A stretch of 42,579 nucleotides of DNA from Flavobacteriales bacterium (GTDB lineage: Bacteria > Bacteroidota > Bacteroidia > Flavobacteriales > Schleiferiaceae). The stretch is from contig REDE01000081.1 in the NCBI GenBank assembly GCA_007693635.1, positions 1 to 42,579 of the forward strand, written 5' to 3'. The position numbers and the translations under genes were made by a program. Below are positions 29,033 to 37,893 of this stretch, in pieces. Below the pieces are notes generated by a model, which was not told where the DNA came from, did not search any database, and saw only the letters and a list, made by a program, of their open reading frames with translations. Each line of letters opens with the position of its first letter. Position 1 is the first letter of the stretch.

Positions 29033-29821
29033 ATGATTATACCTGTAAGTGAAGCGGTAAAAGCGGCGGGAAAGTTTTTGCGCGAATATCAATCCTCGAT
29101 AAAGCCAGAGATGATTGAACTCAAAAGTCTAAACTCTTTGGTGAGTGAGGCTGATAGAAAAGCCGAGGAGATCTTAGTTGAATCTTTGCAAAAAATTATG
29201 CCGGAAGCCGGCTTTATTACGGAAGAGGAAACCATCAAAACCGATCGACTTGAACACAATTGGATTATTGATCCTTTGGATGGTACCACAAATTATTTGC
29301 ACGGGATACCCACGTACGCGGTGAGTGTAGCGCTTGAATATCGAGGGGAAATCATAAAAGGATGGGTATATGAGGTCTGTCGTGATGAATTATTTACTGC
29401 CGAAAAAAACAAAGGTAGCTTTCTTAACGGACAAAAGATATCGGTATCTGGCAGAACTCGACTCGAGGATTGTTTAATGGCCACCGGGTTTCCTTATTAC
29501 GATTTTGAGCGCATCCCCGGTTTTTTAAAGCTCATTTCAGAATGTTTTACCAAAACCAGAGGTTTGCGCAGGATAGGCACTGCGGCTACGGACTTGGCAT
29601 ATATGGCAGCAGGGAGGTTTGACGCCTATTTCGAATACGGGTTATCTCCTTGGGACGTCGCGGCTGGAAGTCTGATTGCCAGTGAAGCTGGTGCCATTGT
29701 TAGCACCTTTTCCGGAACCAATGATTATATTTTCGGAGAGGAAATACTCGTTGTCCAACCTAATATTGCCGATGAATTCAGTGAATTAATCAGGAAGTAT
29801 ATGCTCAATTACCAGGGTTAA
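29033..29821 (+). CDS. Inositol monophosphatase family protein
   Basis: A 262-residue Mg-dependent phosphatase of the IMPase/SuhB/CysQ family. Metal-binding motifs are EEE at 64-66, WIIDPLDGTTN with D80 and D83, and PWDVAAG with D208. The family removes phosphate from inositol 1-phosphate, or in the CysQ branch from 3'-phosphoadenosine 5'-phosphate; the sequence alone does not settle which, but the general form is closest to the IMPase/SuhB branch. It follows the ABM-like gene after 12 bases. Its stop lies in a TTAA shared with the convergent DUF4286 gene. Confidence 0.92.
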   Translation: MIIPVSEAVKAAGKFLREYQSSIKPEMIELKSLNSLVSEADRKAEEILVESLQKIMPEAGFITEEETIKTDRLEHNWIIDPLDGTTNYLHGIPTYAVSVALEYRGEIIKGWVYEVCRDELFTAEKNKGSFLNGQKISVSGRTRLEDCLMATGFPYYDFERIPGFLKLISECFTKTRGLRRIGTAATDLAYMAAGRFDAYFEYGLSPWDVAAGSLIASEAGAIVSTFSGTNDYIFGEEILVVQPNIADEFSELIRKYMLNYQG

Positions 29822-30135
29822 TCTCCTTGATAATTGAAAACGACTTCCATCAGAGTTCGGAAAGCAACCAATTTATCCCCATAGCGTGCACGGGTTTTTT
29901 GTTGCAACTCTGGGCCATAGAGTTCTTGATATAGCCGAATGCTTTGCAGGTCTTTCGCCGAGTATTGAATCGCGTAGGTTTCACCTTGTTCTTCCTCGAC
30001 CAAGACTTTGTTGATTTGGCAGCTTAAAAACATTCCAGTAGCCATCACTTCCGGGATATGTATTTGTTTCATCCACGATAGCCAATCGTAAAGGATATTG
30101 TTTTCTACGTTTACCGTGACGTTATAAATATGCAT
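29818..30135 (-). CDS. DUF4286 family protein
   Basis: A 105-residue soluble protein. The opening MHIYNVTVNVENNILYDWLSWMKQIHIPEVMATGMF and the VEEEQGETYAIQY strand are typical of DUF4286, a small ferredoxin-like fold common in Bacteroidota, of no known function. It is the last gene of a same-strand group with the TPR protein (9 bases upstream) and the lipoprotein. Its stop overlaps that of the convergent phosphatase gene. Confidence 0.85.
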   Translation of the reverse strand: MHIYNVTVNVENNILYDWLSWMKQIHIPEVMATGMFLSCQINKVLVEEEQGETYAIQYSAKDLQSIRLYQELYGPELQQKTRARYGDKLVAFRTLMEVVFNYQGD

Positions 30136-30144
30136 CTCAATTCA

Positions 30145-31950
30145 TTAAAAGTTAAGATCGCCTCTAAGTGACCGATATAATCTTCGGGCTTCAGAAACGT
30201 AATAGCTATTTGGATAATCGGTGAGAATGGTTTCAAAGTGATACAAAGCCTTCTCGTTATTCTTGAGGTGATCACGATAGACCTCACCAGCGCGCAAATG
30301 ACCTTCATCGGAAAGTATGCCGCCAGGATGTTCGCTGAGCATTCTTTCCCAAGCCTCTACGGCCAACTGATAGTTGCCCATGTCAAAATGAATTTTTCCT
30401 TTTAAGAGAAGAATTTCATCTTGGAGTGTATGCTTAGGAAAGTCTTCACTGAGAATTCTTAACTCGCGAAGGGCTTTTTCGTACATTTTTCTAAAGAAAA
30501 AAAGATCAGCTTGCGCAAACATTGTCATAGCTACATAATTGGTGTCAAGCATGGTGTTTTCTCGTATGAGCAGAGAGAGTCTCATCGCGTCATTAGCGGT
30601 GTGCTTCGATGTGCTCGCTTTCAACACATCGAAGGTGTTGAGTGCGTAAGTAAAATCTCCTTGGAAATAAGCAACTTTACCCATTCTTAATTTGGCTTCA
30701 TCGGCCAGTGGTTGATCTCCGGCAAGTTTTTCAGCCTGTGCATACGCAAGTAGCGCCTCGGTGTATTTTCCGGCCATCAATTGAATATCACCAAGTAATA
30801 ATTTGCCGTCTACACGGATAGCTGCAGGCAGTCTGTTTACCTCATCCATGCGTTTTAACGCTGAGGATGCAGCTTGGTAGTTCCCCAATCCAAACGCTTC
30901 CACGCGGGCGAGAACGCGGGCGAGTTCAACACCGGGAAACTGCCAGTTATGGTCGTTTATAAAACCTCTAACGGCTTTGGCTAATTCGCGATATTCGGAT
31001 TCGTGATTACCGGCGTTCCTCGAACTAAGTTCTTCCTCACTGGTAATGAAGCGTTCTACGATTGCTGCATCGGAATATGGTGAGGGGGGCTTTTGCTCAA
31101 TAATGTAGTCAAAGGCTTGAAAAGCGGTATTAAAATCTTTCTTTTCTCTAGCTACTTTACCCAAACGAAACACGTCCGATTGGTCACCTTGGCGCCTGCG
31201 ATCCTGAGCGATTCTCTGCTGTAAGGCAGCGCCATAATTTTCTTCGTGCAAGAATACGTGGATGAGGAGCTCAACTAGGTATTCGTTTTCTTTTTTCTGT
31301 ATGCGTTTGAGCAGATTTTCTTTGATGAAAATATTGTACTTATCGTCGGGATCTGTTTCTAAAGACCTAGAGAAAAGACTCTTGACAGTATTTAAGTAGC
31401 CAGCGGTTTCGTCGATTAAATCAATGTAGGTAATGTACATTTCTTCGAGCTGACCCATTTCAGCGTACATCAAGGCTTTTTGGTAGGTAAGCCTGAGATT
31501 TCGGTCGTTGTTTTCCGCTACGATTATAAGGTTCAGCGCCTCTTTGAATAAACCGCGTTCGGATAGAATTCGTTGTAAATTATGAATCAGCGCGGGCTGA
31601 CTTGCTATGGTTTTTTCAAGATTGCTATACTCCTTCGAAAATGATTTATCGTCGTTTAATTTGCTGAAGAAAAATAGCAAGTCCGCTCGATTTTGCAGTT
31701 CATTACGCTTGTTTTTGCGTAGATCATTTTTCACAAACGATACGCCTTCTTCATAATCCGGTATGCTGCGATAGATGCTTACGATTCGTGCATAGAAAAA
31801 CGGCGAGGGATTCTTTTTATAAAGCTCTTGATAAATCTCTAGTGCTTCAGTGTACTTTCCCTGTTCAAGATATCTCTGCGCCAATTGATCTTCCTGCCCA
31901 AAAAGGAAGGTGGGTAAGAAGAGGAGCAATAACAGGGGGATTTTATTCAT
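30145..31950 (-). CDS. Secreted tetratricopeptide repeat protein
   Basis: A 601-residue protein with a signal peptide (MNKIPLLLLLFLPTFLFG, cut before QED). The mature part is a chain of tetratricopeptide repeats with the usual A-x-x-x-Y-x-x-L pattern, for example YLEQGKYTEALEIYQELYKKNP near the start, KYTEALLAYAQAEKLA in the middle and YQLAVEAWERMLSEHPGG and NNEKALYHFETILTDYPNS near the end. The last repeats resemble those of BamD/CpoB-type envelope scaffolds. It has no lipobox, so it is probably periplasmic. It lies 26 bases after the lipoprotein gene and 9 bases before DUF4286. The partner is unknown. Confidence 0.88.
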   Translation of the reverse strand: MNKIPLLLLLFLPTFLFGQEDQLAQRYLEQGKYTEALEIYQELYKKNPSPFFYARIVSIYRSIPDYEEGVSFVKNDLRKNKRNELQNRADLLFFFSKLNDDKSFSKEYSNLEKTIASQPALIHNLQRILSERGLFKEALNLIIVAENNDRNLRLTYQKALMYAEMGQLEEMYITYIDLIDETAGYLNTVKSLFSRSLETDPDDKYNIFIKENLLKRIQKKENEYLVELLIHVFLHEENYGAALQQRIAQDRRRQGDQSDVFRLGKVAREKKDFNTAFQAFDYIIEQKPPSPYSDAAIVERFITSEEELSSRNAGNHESEYRELAKAVRGFINDHNWQFPGVELARVLARVEAFGLGNYQAASSALKRMDEVNRLPAAIRVDGKLLLGDIQLMAGKYTEALLAYAQAEKLAGDQPLADEAKLRMGKVAYFQGDFTYALNTFDVLKASTSKHTANDAMRLSLLIRENTMLDTNYVAMTMFAQADLFFFRKMYEKALRELRILSEDFPKHTLQDEILLLKGKIHFDMGNYQLAVEAWERMLSEHPGGILSDEGHLRAGEVYRDHLKNNEKALYHFETILTDYPNSYYVSEARRLYRSLRGDLNF

Positions 31951-31976
31951 TATTTATTGCGCGTAAAAAAGGATAG

Positions 31977-32540
31977 TTAGGGTTGACTCTGCGCGGCAAT
32001 GACTCTTAAATTTTCAAGAGCTGGCAACAAGGTGTCAAGTCCGTTATAGTAATCAATGGCTTTGAGAACTCTTCGGTTGTAGTTAAATAAGAACAATTCA
32101 ATGGCATGTGATTCATCGGATAAATATAGTTCAAATTCCTCTTCGGTAATCTGATTTTTATCGTATGCTTTCTTCAAGTTATCAAGTTGGGTATGAGCCA
32201 TTCGTGCGTCTGCTTGCAGTCCGCTCAGCGCGCCGAGCACTTTGACGAAAGCACGTTGCGTACCAGCCATTTTATCCAGCTCATTCAAATAGACTGCTTT
32301 TTCAAATTCATGATTGGTTTTCATGAAGAAGTCGTAATACACTTCAACCTCACGAAGTTTGCTTTGTATTTCGTTGGTGGGAAAATTGTTTAGGGTTTCG
32401 AGTGCACGGAAGACCTCGTTCTTTAACGAGTCGACTTCATTTCTTTGTTCGGTGGATAATCCTCCATCGCTACCTCCATTTTTGCAACTTGAAAATGTGG
32501 TTAAAACAAAAATCGAGAAAAACAGTGTATACAGACGCAT
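31977..32540 (-). CDS. Small lipoprotein with coiled-coil character
   Basis: A 187-residue envelope lipoprotein that I do not recognise. The signal is MRLYTLFFSIFVLTTFSSC with the lipobox Cys at residue 19, followed by a Gly/Ser/Asp-rich spacer (KNGGSDGG). The rest is strongly helical with many charged heptad-like positions (RNEVDSLKNEVFRALETL, AHTQLDNLKKAYDKNQITEEEFELYL), suggesting a helical bundle or coiled coil. A -7 box lies upstream and the TPR gene follows, so both probably form one envelope module. Confidence 0.8.
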   Translation of the reverse strand: MRLYTLFFSIFVLTTFSSCKNGGSDGGLSTEQRNEVDSLKNEVFRALETLNNFPTNEIQSKLREVEVYYDFFMKTNHEFEKAVYLNELDKMAGTQRAFVKVLGALSGLQADARMAHTQLDNLKKAYDKNQITEEEFELYLSDESHAIELFLFNYNRRVLKAIDYYNGLDTLLPALENLRVIAAQSQP

Positions 32541-32559
32541 AACGTGATTTATTAGAATG

Positions 32560-32567
32560 CAAATTTA
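32560..32567 (-). promoter_or_regulatory. -7 box for the lipoprotein-TPR-DUF4286 group
   Basis: Reads TAAATTTG on the minus strand, an exact consensus match, 20 bases before the ATG at 32540. Confidence 0.5.
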
Positions 32568-32636
32568 GTTTAACATTCTTCTTCGAGATGATAAAGAAGC
32601 GTTATAAAGCGTTGTGAGAAAGGAGATTTTTGAGCC

Positions 32637-32669
32637 AAAAAAACCGCCCCGAATATTTTTCAGGGCGGT
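32637..32669 (-). terminator. Intrinsic terminator after icd
   Basis: On the minus strand a 7-bp stem (ACCGCCC with GGGCGGT, 13-base loop) is followed by a run of seven T. It ends the dnaX-icd transcript 18 bases past the icd stop. Confidence 0.85.
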
Positions 32670-32686
32670 CATATCCTGTCATGCAA

Positions 32687-33916
32687 TTATTTTTTGAGTC
32701 TGGATTGCAATTCGACATCCAAAGCGTCTAAAAACTCTTCCGTATTCAAGTAATGCTGAGGTTGCAAATCGCGACCATGAATACATAGAGCGAGATCTTT
32801 GGTCATCAATCCTTTTTCTACAGTGTCGATACACACGCTTTCTAAGGTTTGTGAGAATTTAATAAGATCTTGGTTTCCATCTAGTTTTCCGCGATGAGCT
32901 AAACCTCTTGTCCAGGCAAATATGGAAGCAATTGGGTTTGTAGAGGTTTTTTTACCTTGCTGGTGTTGGCGATAATGGCGGGTTACCGTACCGTGAGCGG
33001 CCTCAGATTCTAAAGTTTTTCCATCCGGGGTGATCAACACAGAGGTCATGAGTCCTAGTGACCCAAAGCCTTGCGCGACGGTGTCTGATTGAACGTCACC
33101 ATCGTAGTTTTTACAGGCCCAAATAAACGCGCCTTCCCATTTCAGTGCCGACGCGACCATATCGTCGATCAGACGATGTTCGTAAACGATTCCTTGTTCT
33201 ACAAACTGGTTTTTAAATTCGTTTTCGTAGACTTCCTCAAAGATGTCTTTGAATCTGCCGTCGTATTTTTTGAGAATGGTGTTTTTTGTACTCAAATAAA
33301 GCGGCCATTTTTTATCGAGCGCCATATTGAAGCACGAACGCGCAAAGCCATAAATGGATTCGTCGGTATTGTACATACTCAAGGCCACGCCATTTCCTTC
33401 GAAGTTATACACTTCAAAAGTTTGGGGCTCTCCACCATCTTCAGGGGTAAAGGTCATGGTAAGTTTGCCTTTACCTTGAATAAGTGTATCGGTAGCTCTG
33501 TACTGGTCGCCAAAAGCATGTCGACCAATAACGATGGGCTTGTTCCAGTTGCTTACTAGGCGAGGCACATTTGAACAAATGATGGGCTCGCGGAAAACGG
33601 TTCCACCCAAAATATTACGGATTGTTCCGTTCGGTGAACGCCACATTTTTTTGAGTTTAAACTCTTCTACGCGCTGTTCGTCGGGTGTAATGGTGGCGCA
33701 TTTTATACCTACATTATACTTCTTTATCGCTTCTGCAGCGTCTACAGTGATTTGATCGTTGGTAGCGTCGCGACTCTCCATTCCCAAATCATAATATTTG
33801 ATGTCGATATCCAAATAGGGGAGTATGAGTTTGTCTTTGATAAACTTCCAAATGATTCTCGTCATCTCGTCTCCATCGAGCTCTACTACTGGGTTGTTAA
33901 CCTTGATTTTCTGCAT
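32687..33916 (-). CDS. icd: NADP-dependent isocitrate dehydrogenase
   Basis: Oxidatively decarboxylates isocitrate to 2-oxoglutarate in the TCA cycle with NADP. The 409-residue length and sequence ([14 protein letters not shown] at the start, [32 protein letters not shown], then [30 protein letters not shown]) match the eukaryote-like dimeric subfamily rather than the E. coli type or the large monomeric form. The substrate-binding Ser/Asn/Arg cluster and the metal-binding acidic residues are in place. It follows dnaX by 24 bases, without a promoter box between, and is closed by a strong terminator. Confidence 0.96.
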   Translation of the reverse strand: MQKIKVNNPVVELDGDEMTRIIWKFIKDKLILPYLDIDIKYYDLGMESRDATNDQITVDAAEAIKKYNVGIKCATITPDEQRVEEFKLKKMWRSPNGTIRNILGGTVFREPIICSNVPRLVSNWNKPIVIGRHAFGDQYRATDTLIQGKGKLTMTFTPEDGGEPQTFEVYNFEGNGVALSMYNTDESIYGFARSCFNMALDKKWPLYLSTKNTILKKYDGRFKDIFEEVYENEFKNQFVEQGIVYEHRLIDDMVASALKWEGAFIWACKNYDGDVQSDTVAQGFGSLGLMTSVLITPDGKTLESEAAHGTVTRHYRQHQQGKKTSTNPIASIFAWTRGLAHRGKLDGNQDLIKFSQTLESVCIDTVEKGLMTKDLALCIHGRDLQPQHYLNTEEFLDALDVELQSRLKK

Positions 33917-33940
33917 TTTAGTGCAATTTGATTTACGTTA

Positions 33941-35734
33941 TTAATAATCGAGTGTTAGCCCCAACTGATCAATCAGCAATTGACTTTTGGGGTGTTCATT
34001 TAAGATGATGTCCAATTTTTCTTTGGGCGTTTTCACGGTATTTTCAGCTTCTTCTCGAAGTATTTCGATGTCGAGTTCGATGGCGGCATGCCCAAGTTTT
34101 TCTCTTAAGAATGCCATCATTTCGGTTTGCACTTCACCTAGTAAGGTTTTTTGCGTTTCCGAGTGAAGCGAAATGCCAATGACGTAATCATCTTTTTTAC
34201 GTGGAGTGACCGATTGGAGTGTTGAGGCTAAAAGTGTCTGGTCGCGTTCGCGGGTACGTTCTACAAAAAGTCGGAAATATTGCTGAAGATGCTCCTCACT
34301 CAAGGAAAAGTCTGCATCTTTTTCAATCGTTTCGGTTGCTTGTTCACTCTCTACAATTTGCTCCGAATTTTTAGAGTTTAAACTAGCTGTAATGGAAAAT
34401 CCACTTCTACGGGCAGCAGTTTTTGGCGGCTCATTCGGAACTTGTCGTGGAGTAGGTACTGCTTGTGCTATTTCAACAGGTGTTTTGCCTGATGGGCTAG
34501 AGTCCACGTTTTTAACAGATTCCGTTTGTGTTTTGTTTTCCTCTATCGAATCAATTTTAGGTTCTGCGGCAGAAGCAGCTGGTTTTTCACTCGACTCTGG
34601 GGAAATACTTGGGGCTGTTTGGGCGATTTTGGGGCTAAAACCGGAAGTTGTTTTTACGGGCGGAGTGTCATTTTTTTTTTCTTCGTCATCCGGAGCGGCA
34701 AGACGAAGGAGGCATACTTCTACTAGGAGTTGTTGTTGTTGCGAGGCTTTGTATTGAAGATCGACTTCCATAAGTCTACGAAGTGCAAATACCAGCCATT
34801 TCCCGGTTGCCTGTTGGCTTTGCTCCAGATACTTGCTCTTCAAATCATCAGTTATAGGCAGTAGATTAACTGTTCGTGAATCTTTACACATCCAAAGATT
34901 TCGCAGGTGGTCTGCAAGTCCGTTGATCATTAGGTGCAAATCAAAGCCTTTATGCAGTATTTCGTGGACAGTTTCGATAACCTCCACTGCTTGACCGGCA
35001 AGAAGCGCGTCGGTAATACGGAAGTAATAATTGTAGTCGAGAACGCTCAGTAGTTCAGCGGCAGCTTTATAGGTTACATTCCCTTCGGAGAAAGATACCA
35101 GTCGATCAAAAATAGAAAGTGCATCCCGCATGGCGCCGTCGGCTTTTTGAGCAACGAGCTGCAGGGCGTTTTCTTCGTAATTGACCCCTTCTTTGGTGGC
35201 AATATCTTTCAGGTTAACGATAATATCCGGTACGTTAATTCTTCGGAAGTCATAGATTTGACAACGACTGAGGATGGTTGGTAGTATCTTATGCTTTTCG
35301 GTAGTTGCCAGTATAAAGACCGCGTGTTTTGGAGGTTCTTCAAGTGTCTTTAGAAAGGCGTTAAACGCACTGGTTGAAAGCATGTGAACCTCGTCGATGA
35401 TATAGATTTTGTATGAACCTACTTGAGGGGCAAAACGTACCTGGTCAACTAGATTGCGGATATCTTCGACGGAGTTGTTGGAAGCGGCATCGAGTTCGAA
35501 AATGTTCAGACTATAGTCGGTAGTATCATCAATCGAAGTGCGATTGATCATTTTTGCAAGGATACGGGCACAGGTTGTCTTTCCGACGCCTCGCGGACCT
35601 GTAAAAAGTAAAGCTTGCCCGAGTTGATTTTTATCTACCGCGTTTAAGAGTGTGCGCGTGATATGTTGCTGCCCAATTACACTATCAAATTCTTGGGGGC
35701 GGTACTTTCTGGCCGATACTACAAATGCTTCCAT
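33941..35734 (-). CDS. dnaX: DNA polymerase III subunit tau (and probably gamma)
   Basis: Clamp-loader ATPase that drives loading of the sliding clamp. The 597 residues show Walker A GPRGVGKTT at 46-54, Walker B IIDEVHML near 112-119, the ATTEKHKILPTILSRC sensor/arginine-finger region and the three-helix collar ending near residue 348. The four-Cys zinc module usual between Walker A and B is absent (MINRTSIDDTTDYSLN), which I recall as normal for flavobacteria. The C-terminal half is a low-complexity Pro/Ser/Glu linker and a final folded domain (the tau part). Ten A residues cross codons 352-355; a slip there gives a 355-residue product without the tail. A -7 box lies 8 bases before the ATG. 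Confidence 0.96.
   Translation of the reverse strand: MEAFVVSARKYRPQEFDSVIGQQHITRTLLNAVDKNQLGQALLFTGPRGVGKTTCARILAKMINRTSIDDTTDYSLNIFELDAASNNSVEDIRNLVDQVRFAPQVGSYKIYIIDEVHMLSTSAFNAFLKTLEEPPKHAVFILATTEKHKILPTILSRCQIYDFRRINVPDIIVNLKDIATKEGVNYEENALQLVAQKADGAMRDALSIFDRLVSFSEGNVTYKAAAELLSVLDYNYYFRITDALLAGQAVEVIETVHEILHKGFDLHLMINGLADHLRNLWMCKDSRTVNLLPITDDLKSKYLEQSQQATGKWLVFALRRLMEVDLQYKASQQQQLLVEVCLLRLAAPDDEEKKNDTPPVKTTSGFSPKIAQTAPSISPESSEKPAASAAEPKIDSIEENKTQTESVKNVDSSPSGKTPVEIAQAVPTPRQVPNEPPKTAARRSGFSITASLNSKNSEQIVESEQATETIEKDADFSLSEEHLQQYFRLFVERTRERDQTLLASTLQSVTPRKKDDYVIGISLHSETQKTLLGEVQTEMMAFLREKLGHAAIELDIEILREEAENTVKTPKEKLDIILNEHPKSQLLIDQLGLTLDY
34671..34680 (-). promoter_or_regulatory. A10 slippery run in dnaX
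   Basis: On the minus strand the frame reads GAA AAA AAA AAT GAC. One extra A, or a -1 ribosomal shift, gives GAA AAA AAA AAA TGA, an immediate stop; one A fewer gives a stop after a few codons. The site is a few codons after the end of the clamp-loader core. It is the expected design of a tau/gamma switch. Confidence 0.65.
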
Positions 35735-35741
35735 GAGGCTA

Positions 35742-35749
35742 CAAAGATA
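35742..35749 (-). promoter_or_regulatory. -7 box for dnaX, near-leaderless
   Basis: Reads TATCTTTG on the minus strand, an exact consensus match. Its last base is 8 bases before the dnaX ATG, so the leader would be about 0-3 bases. Confidence 0.5.
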
Positions 35750-35797
35750 AGGTTCAAGCAGTCTTTTTTAAAATCAATAGCGATAAAATTCGCTAGT

Positions 35798-37816
35798 TTA
35801 TTTTTGTTCCAGACGATTTATTAAAACAGCTGGATTCGGTTTTTCACCGGTAAACTCTTGAAAGAGCATATCGGCATCGGTGGAGCCACCAGCGGCTAAT
35901 AGTTTACGGTAGTTCCCTGCCGTTTGTGCATCGAAAATCCCGTTTTTTTGGAAAATATCAAAACATTGTACTTCGAGCATTTCCGACCACTTGTAGCTGT
36001 AATAACCTGCAGAATAACCTCCTTGAAAGATATGGCTAAAAGCCGGACTAATGGCGGTATTTTCTATATTGGGCAGTAAATCTATTTTTTTCATGATTGA
36101 CTTCTCGAGCTGGAAAACAGAACTGATTTCGTCATCTTTGGTCAAATTGTGCCACGCCATATCGATCATTCCAAAACCCAACTGGCGAATGGTGGCGTAG
36201 GCTTCAAAAAATACGCGTTGTTTGCGAATGCTTTCCAGCATGTCGTTGGGTATGTTTTCGCCAGTTTCCAGATGTTTGGCGAAAATATTTAGGGCTTCTT
36301 GCTCGTAGCACCAGTTTTCAAAGAGTTGGGAAGGGAGTTCCACAAAGTCCCAGGAAACATTTGTTCCGGTGAGACTAGGGTAGGTGCCATCGGCGAGCAT
36401 TCCGTGCAGTGCATGACCAAATTCGTGGAAGTAGGTGGTAAGTTCTTGGAAATTTAGCAAGGCTGGTTTGTTCTTTGTCGGACGATTGAAGTTGCACACG
36501 ATGCTGATGTGTGGACGTACATTTTTGTCTTCATAGTGGTATTGTCCGCGATACGCAGTTTTCCAAGCCCCTCCGCGTTTGCCGTCTCGAGGAAAGAAGT
36601 CCATATATAATACTGCAATGTGGTTGTCTTGCTCGTCGGTTACCTCATAGGTTTCAACCTCGGGGTGATAGACAGGGATGTTGGTTTGTTTTTTGAATTT
36701 CAGACCAAATAACCTGCGGGTGATTTCAAAAATCCCCTTGGTAACTTCGGGTAATGGCAAATATGGTCGAAGGGCTTCATCGTCGATATTGAGTTTTTCC
36801 TTGCGAATTTTTTCCAATAAATAGTTGACGTCCCATTTTTGAATTTTGTCTATTTCTTCCGTTACTTGAGCAAATTCCTCAAGCATTTTCATTTCGTTTT
36901 TTGCGATAGGCAGAGCGTGATCTTTCAAATTTTCCAAGAAGGAAAGAACCGTTTGGGGGTTTTTTGCCATTCGCTCCTCCAAAATGAATGCGGCGTGAGA
37001 ACTGTAGCCGAGTAAATTGGCTCTTTCACGCCGAAGACCCACAAGATCTTCAATCACCTTCAAGTTGTTTTTTTCAGCCTTCATACCTCTGGCGGCAAAG
37101 GCCAGATAGAGTTTTTTTCGAAGATCTCGTCGGGTACTGTATTTCATAAACTCCAAGTAGCTATCAGGGCGTAAGCTAATTAGCCACCCTGCTTTACTGA
37201 GCTTTTCGGCGGCCGATTTTGCTTGTTCGCGGAAGTCATCGGGAAGTCCTTCCAGATCATCTTCGTGCTCAAGCAGCATTTCAAAACTGTTGGTATCACG
37301 AAGTACCGTTTCTCCAAATTCCAGACTCAGTTTACCTAATTTTTGGTCAATTTCACGCAGTCTATTTTTTTCTTTTTCTCCAAGTTTAGCTCCGTTTCTC
37401 TCGAAGGCCAATATGGTTTTTTTAAACAGCATTTGTGCATCGGGGGTGTTTGGAGCACTAGTGACTTGCTGTATTCGCTGGTAAAGTTTTTCGTCTAGAA
37501 CCACATCATTGGCAAATTCACTCAGTAGGGGAGCGATTTCTTGGGCCAGTGATTGCATTTCGTCGTTGGTTTCGGCGCTATTAAGATTAAAAAAAGCCGC
37601 ACTTACTAGGTTCAACTCTTTTTGTGCGAAGTCGAGGGCTGCAATAGTATTTTCAAAATCCGCAATTTCTGAGGAGTCTCTAATCGAGGCAATTCGATCC
37701 TTAGCCACATCAATCCAATGCTTTATTGCTGGTAAAAAGTCAGAATTACTTACTTGGTCGAAAGGAAAGGTTTCGAAAGGAGTATTGAATTTTTGAATAA
37801 GTGGATTTGCAGCCAT
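35798..37816 (-). CDS. M3 family oligopeptidase (Dcp/OpdA type)
   Basis: A 672-residue zinc metallopeptidase that degrades short peptides. The zinc motif HEFGHALHG is at about residues 463-471, with the second Glu ligand region downstream, and the FHEFGHALHGML, GTNVSWDFVELPSQLFENW and SAGYYSYKWSEML segments are family signatures. There is no signal peptide, so it is cytoplasmic like oligopeptidase A. Length fits Dcp and PrlC/OpdA; the sequence does not decide between dipeptidyl release and endopeptidase action. A terminator separates it from the upstream acyl-CoA dehydrogenase gene; no exact promoter box is seen in the short gap. Confidence 0.93.
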   Translation of the reverse strand: MAANPLIQKFNTPFETFPFDQVSNSDFLPAIKHWIDVAKDRIASIRDSSEIADFENTIAALDFAQKELNLVSAAFFNLNSAETNDEMQSLAQEIAPLLSEFANDVVLDEKLYQRIQQVTSAPNTPDAQMLFKKTILAFERNGAKLGEKEKNRLREIDQKLGKLSLEFGETVLRDTNSFEMLLEHEDDLEGLPDDFREQAKSAAEKLSKAGWLISLRPDSYLEFMKYSTRRDLRKKLYLAFAARGMKAEKNNLKVIEDLVGLRRERANLLGYSSHAAFILEERMAKNPQTVLSFLENLKDHALPIAKNEMKMLEEFAQVTEEIDKIQKWDVNYLLEKIRKEKLNIDDEALRPYLPLPEVTKGIFEITRRLFGLKFKKQTNIPVYHPEVETYEVTDEQDNHIAVLYMDFFPRDGKRGGAWKTAYRGQYHYEDKNVRPHISIVCNFNRPTKNKPALLNFQELTTYFHEFGHALHGMLADGTYPSLTGTNVSWDFVELPSQLFENWCYEQEALNIFAKHLETGENIPNDMLESIRKQRVFFEAYATIRQLGFGMIDMAWHNLTKDDEISSVFQLEKSIMKKIDLLPNIENTAISPAFSHIFQGGYSAGYYSYKWSEMLEVQCFDIFQKNGIFDAQTAGNYRKLLAAGGSTDADMLFQEFTGEKPNPAVLINRLEQK

Positions 37817-37840
37817 CTTCGGTTGTGTATTGTGTTGAAC

Positions 37841-37870
37841 AAAAAAGCCACTTCGAGATGGAAGTGGCTT
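37841..37870 (-). terminator. Intrinsic terminator after acyl-CoA dehydrogenase
   Basis: On the minus strand a 10-bp perfect stem (AAGCCACTTC with GAAGTGGCTT, 6-base loop) runs into six T. It lies between the dehydrogenase stop and the M3 peptidase start. Confidence 0.88.
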
Positions 37871-37893
37871 ATATGGTTTTGATTTTGAAATAA

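Noticed and set aside
34671-34680. The dnaX A10 run as a sequencing error that hides a frameshift
   Set aside because: The frame continues normally into a typical tau C-terminal domain with ten A, so no error is needed.
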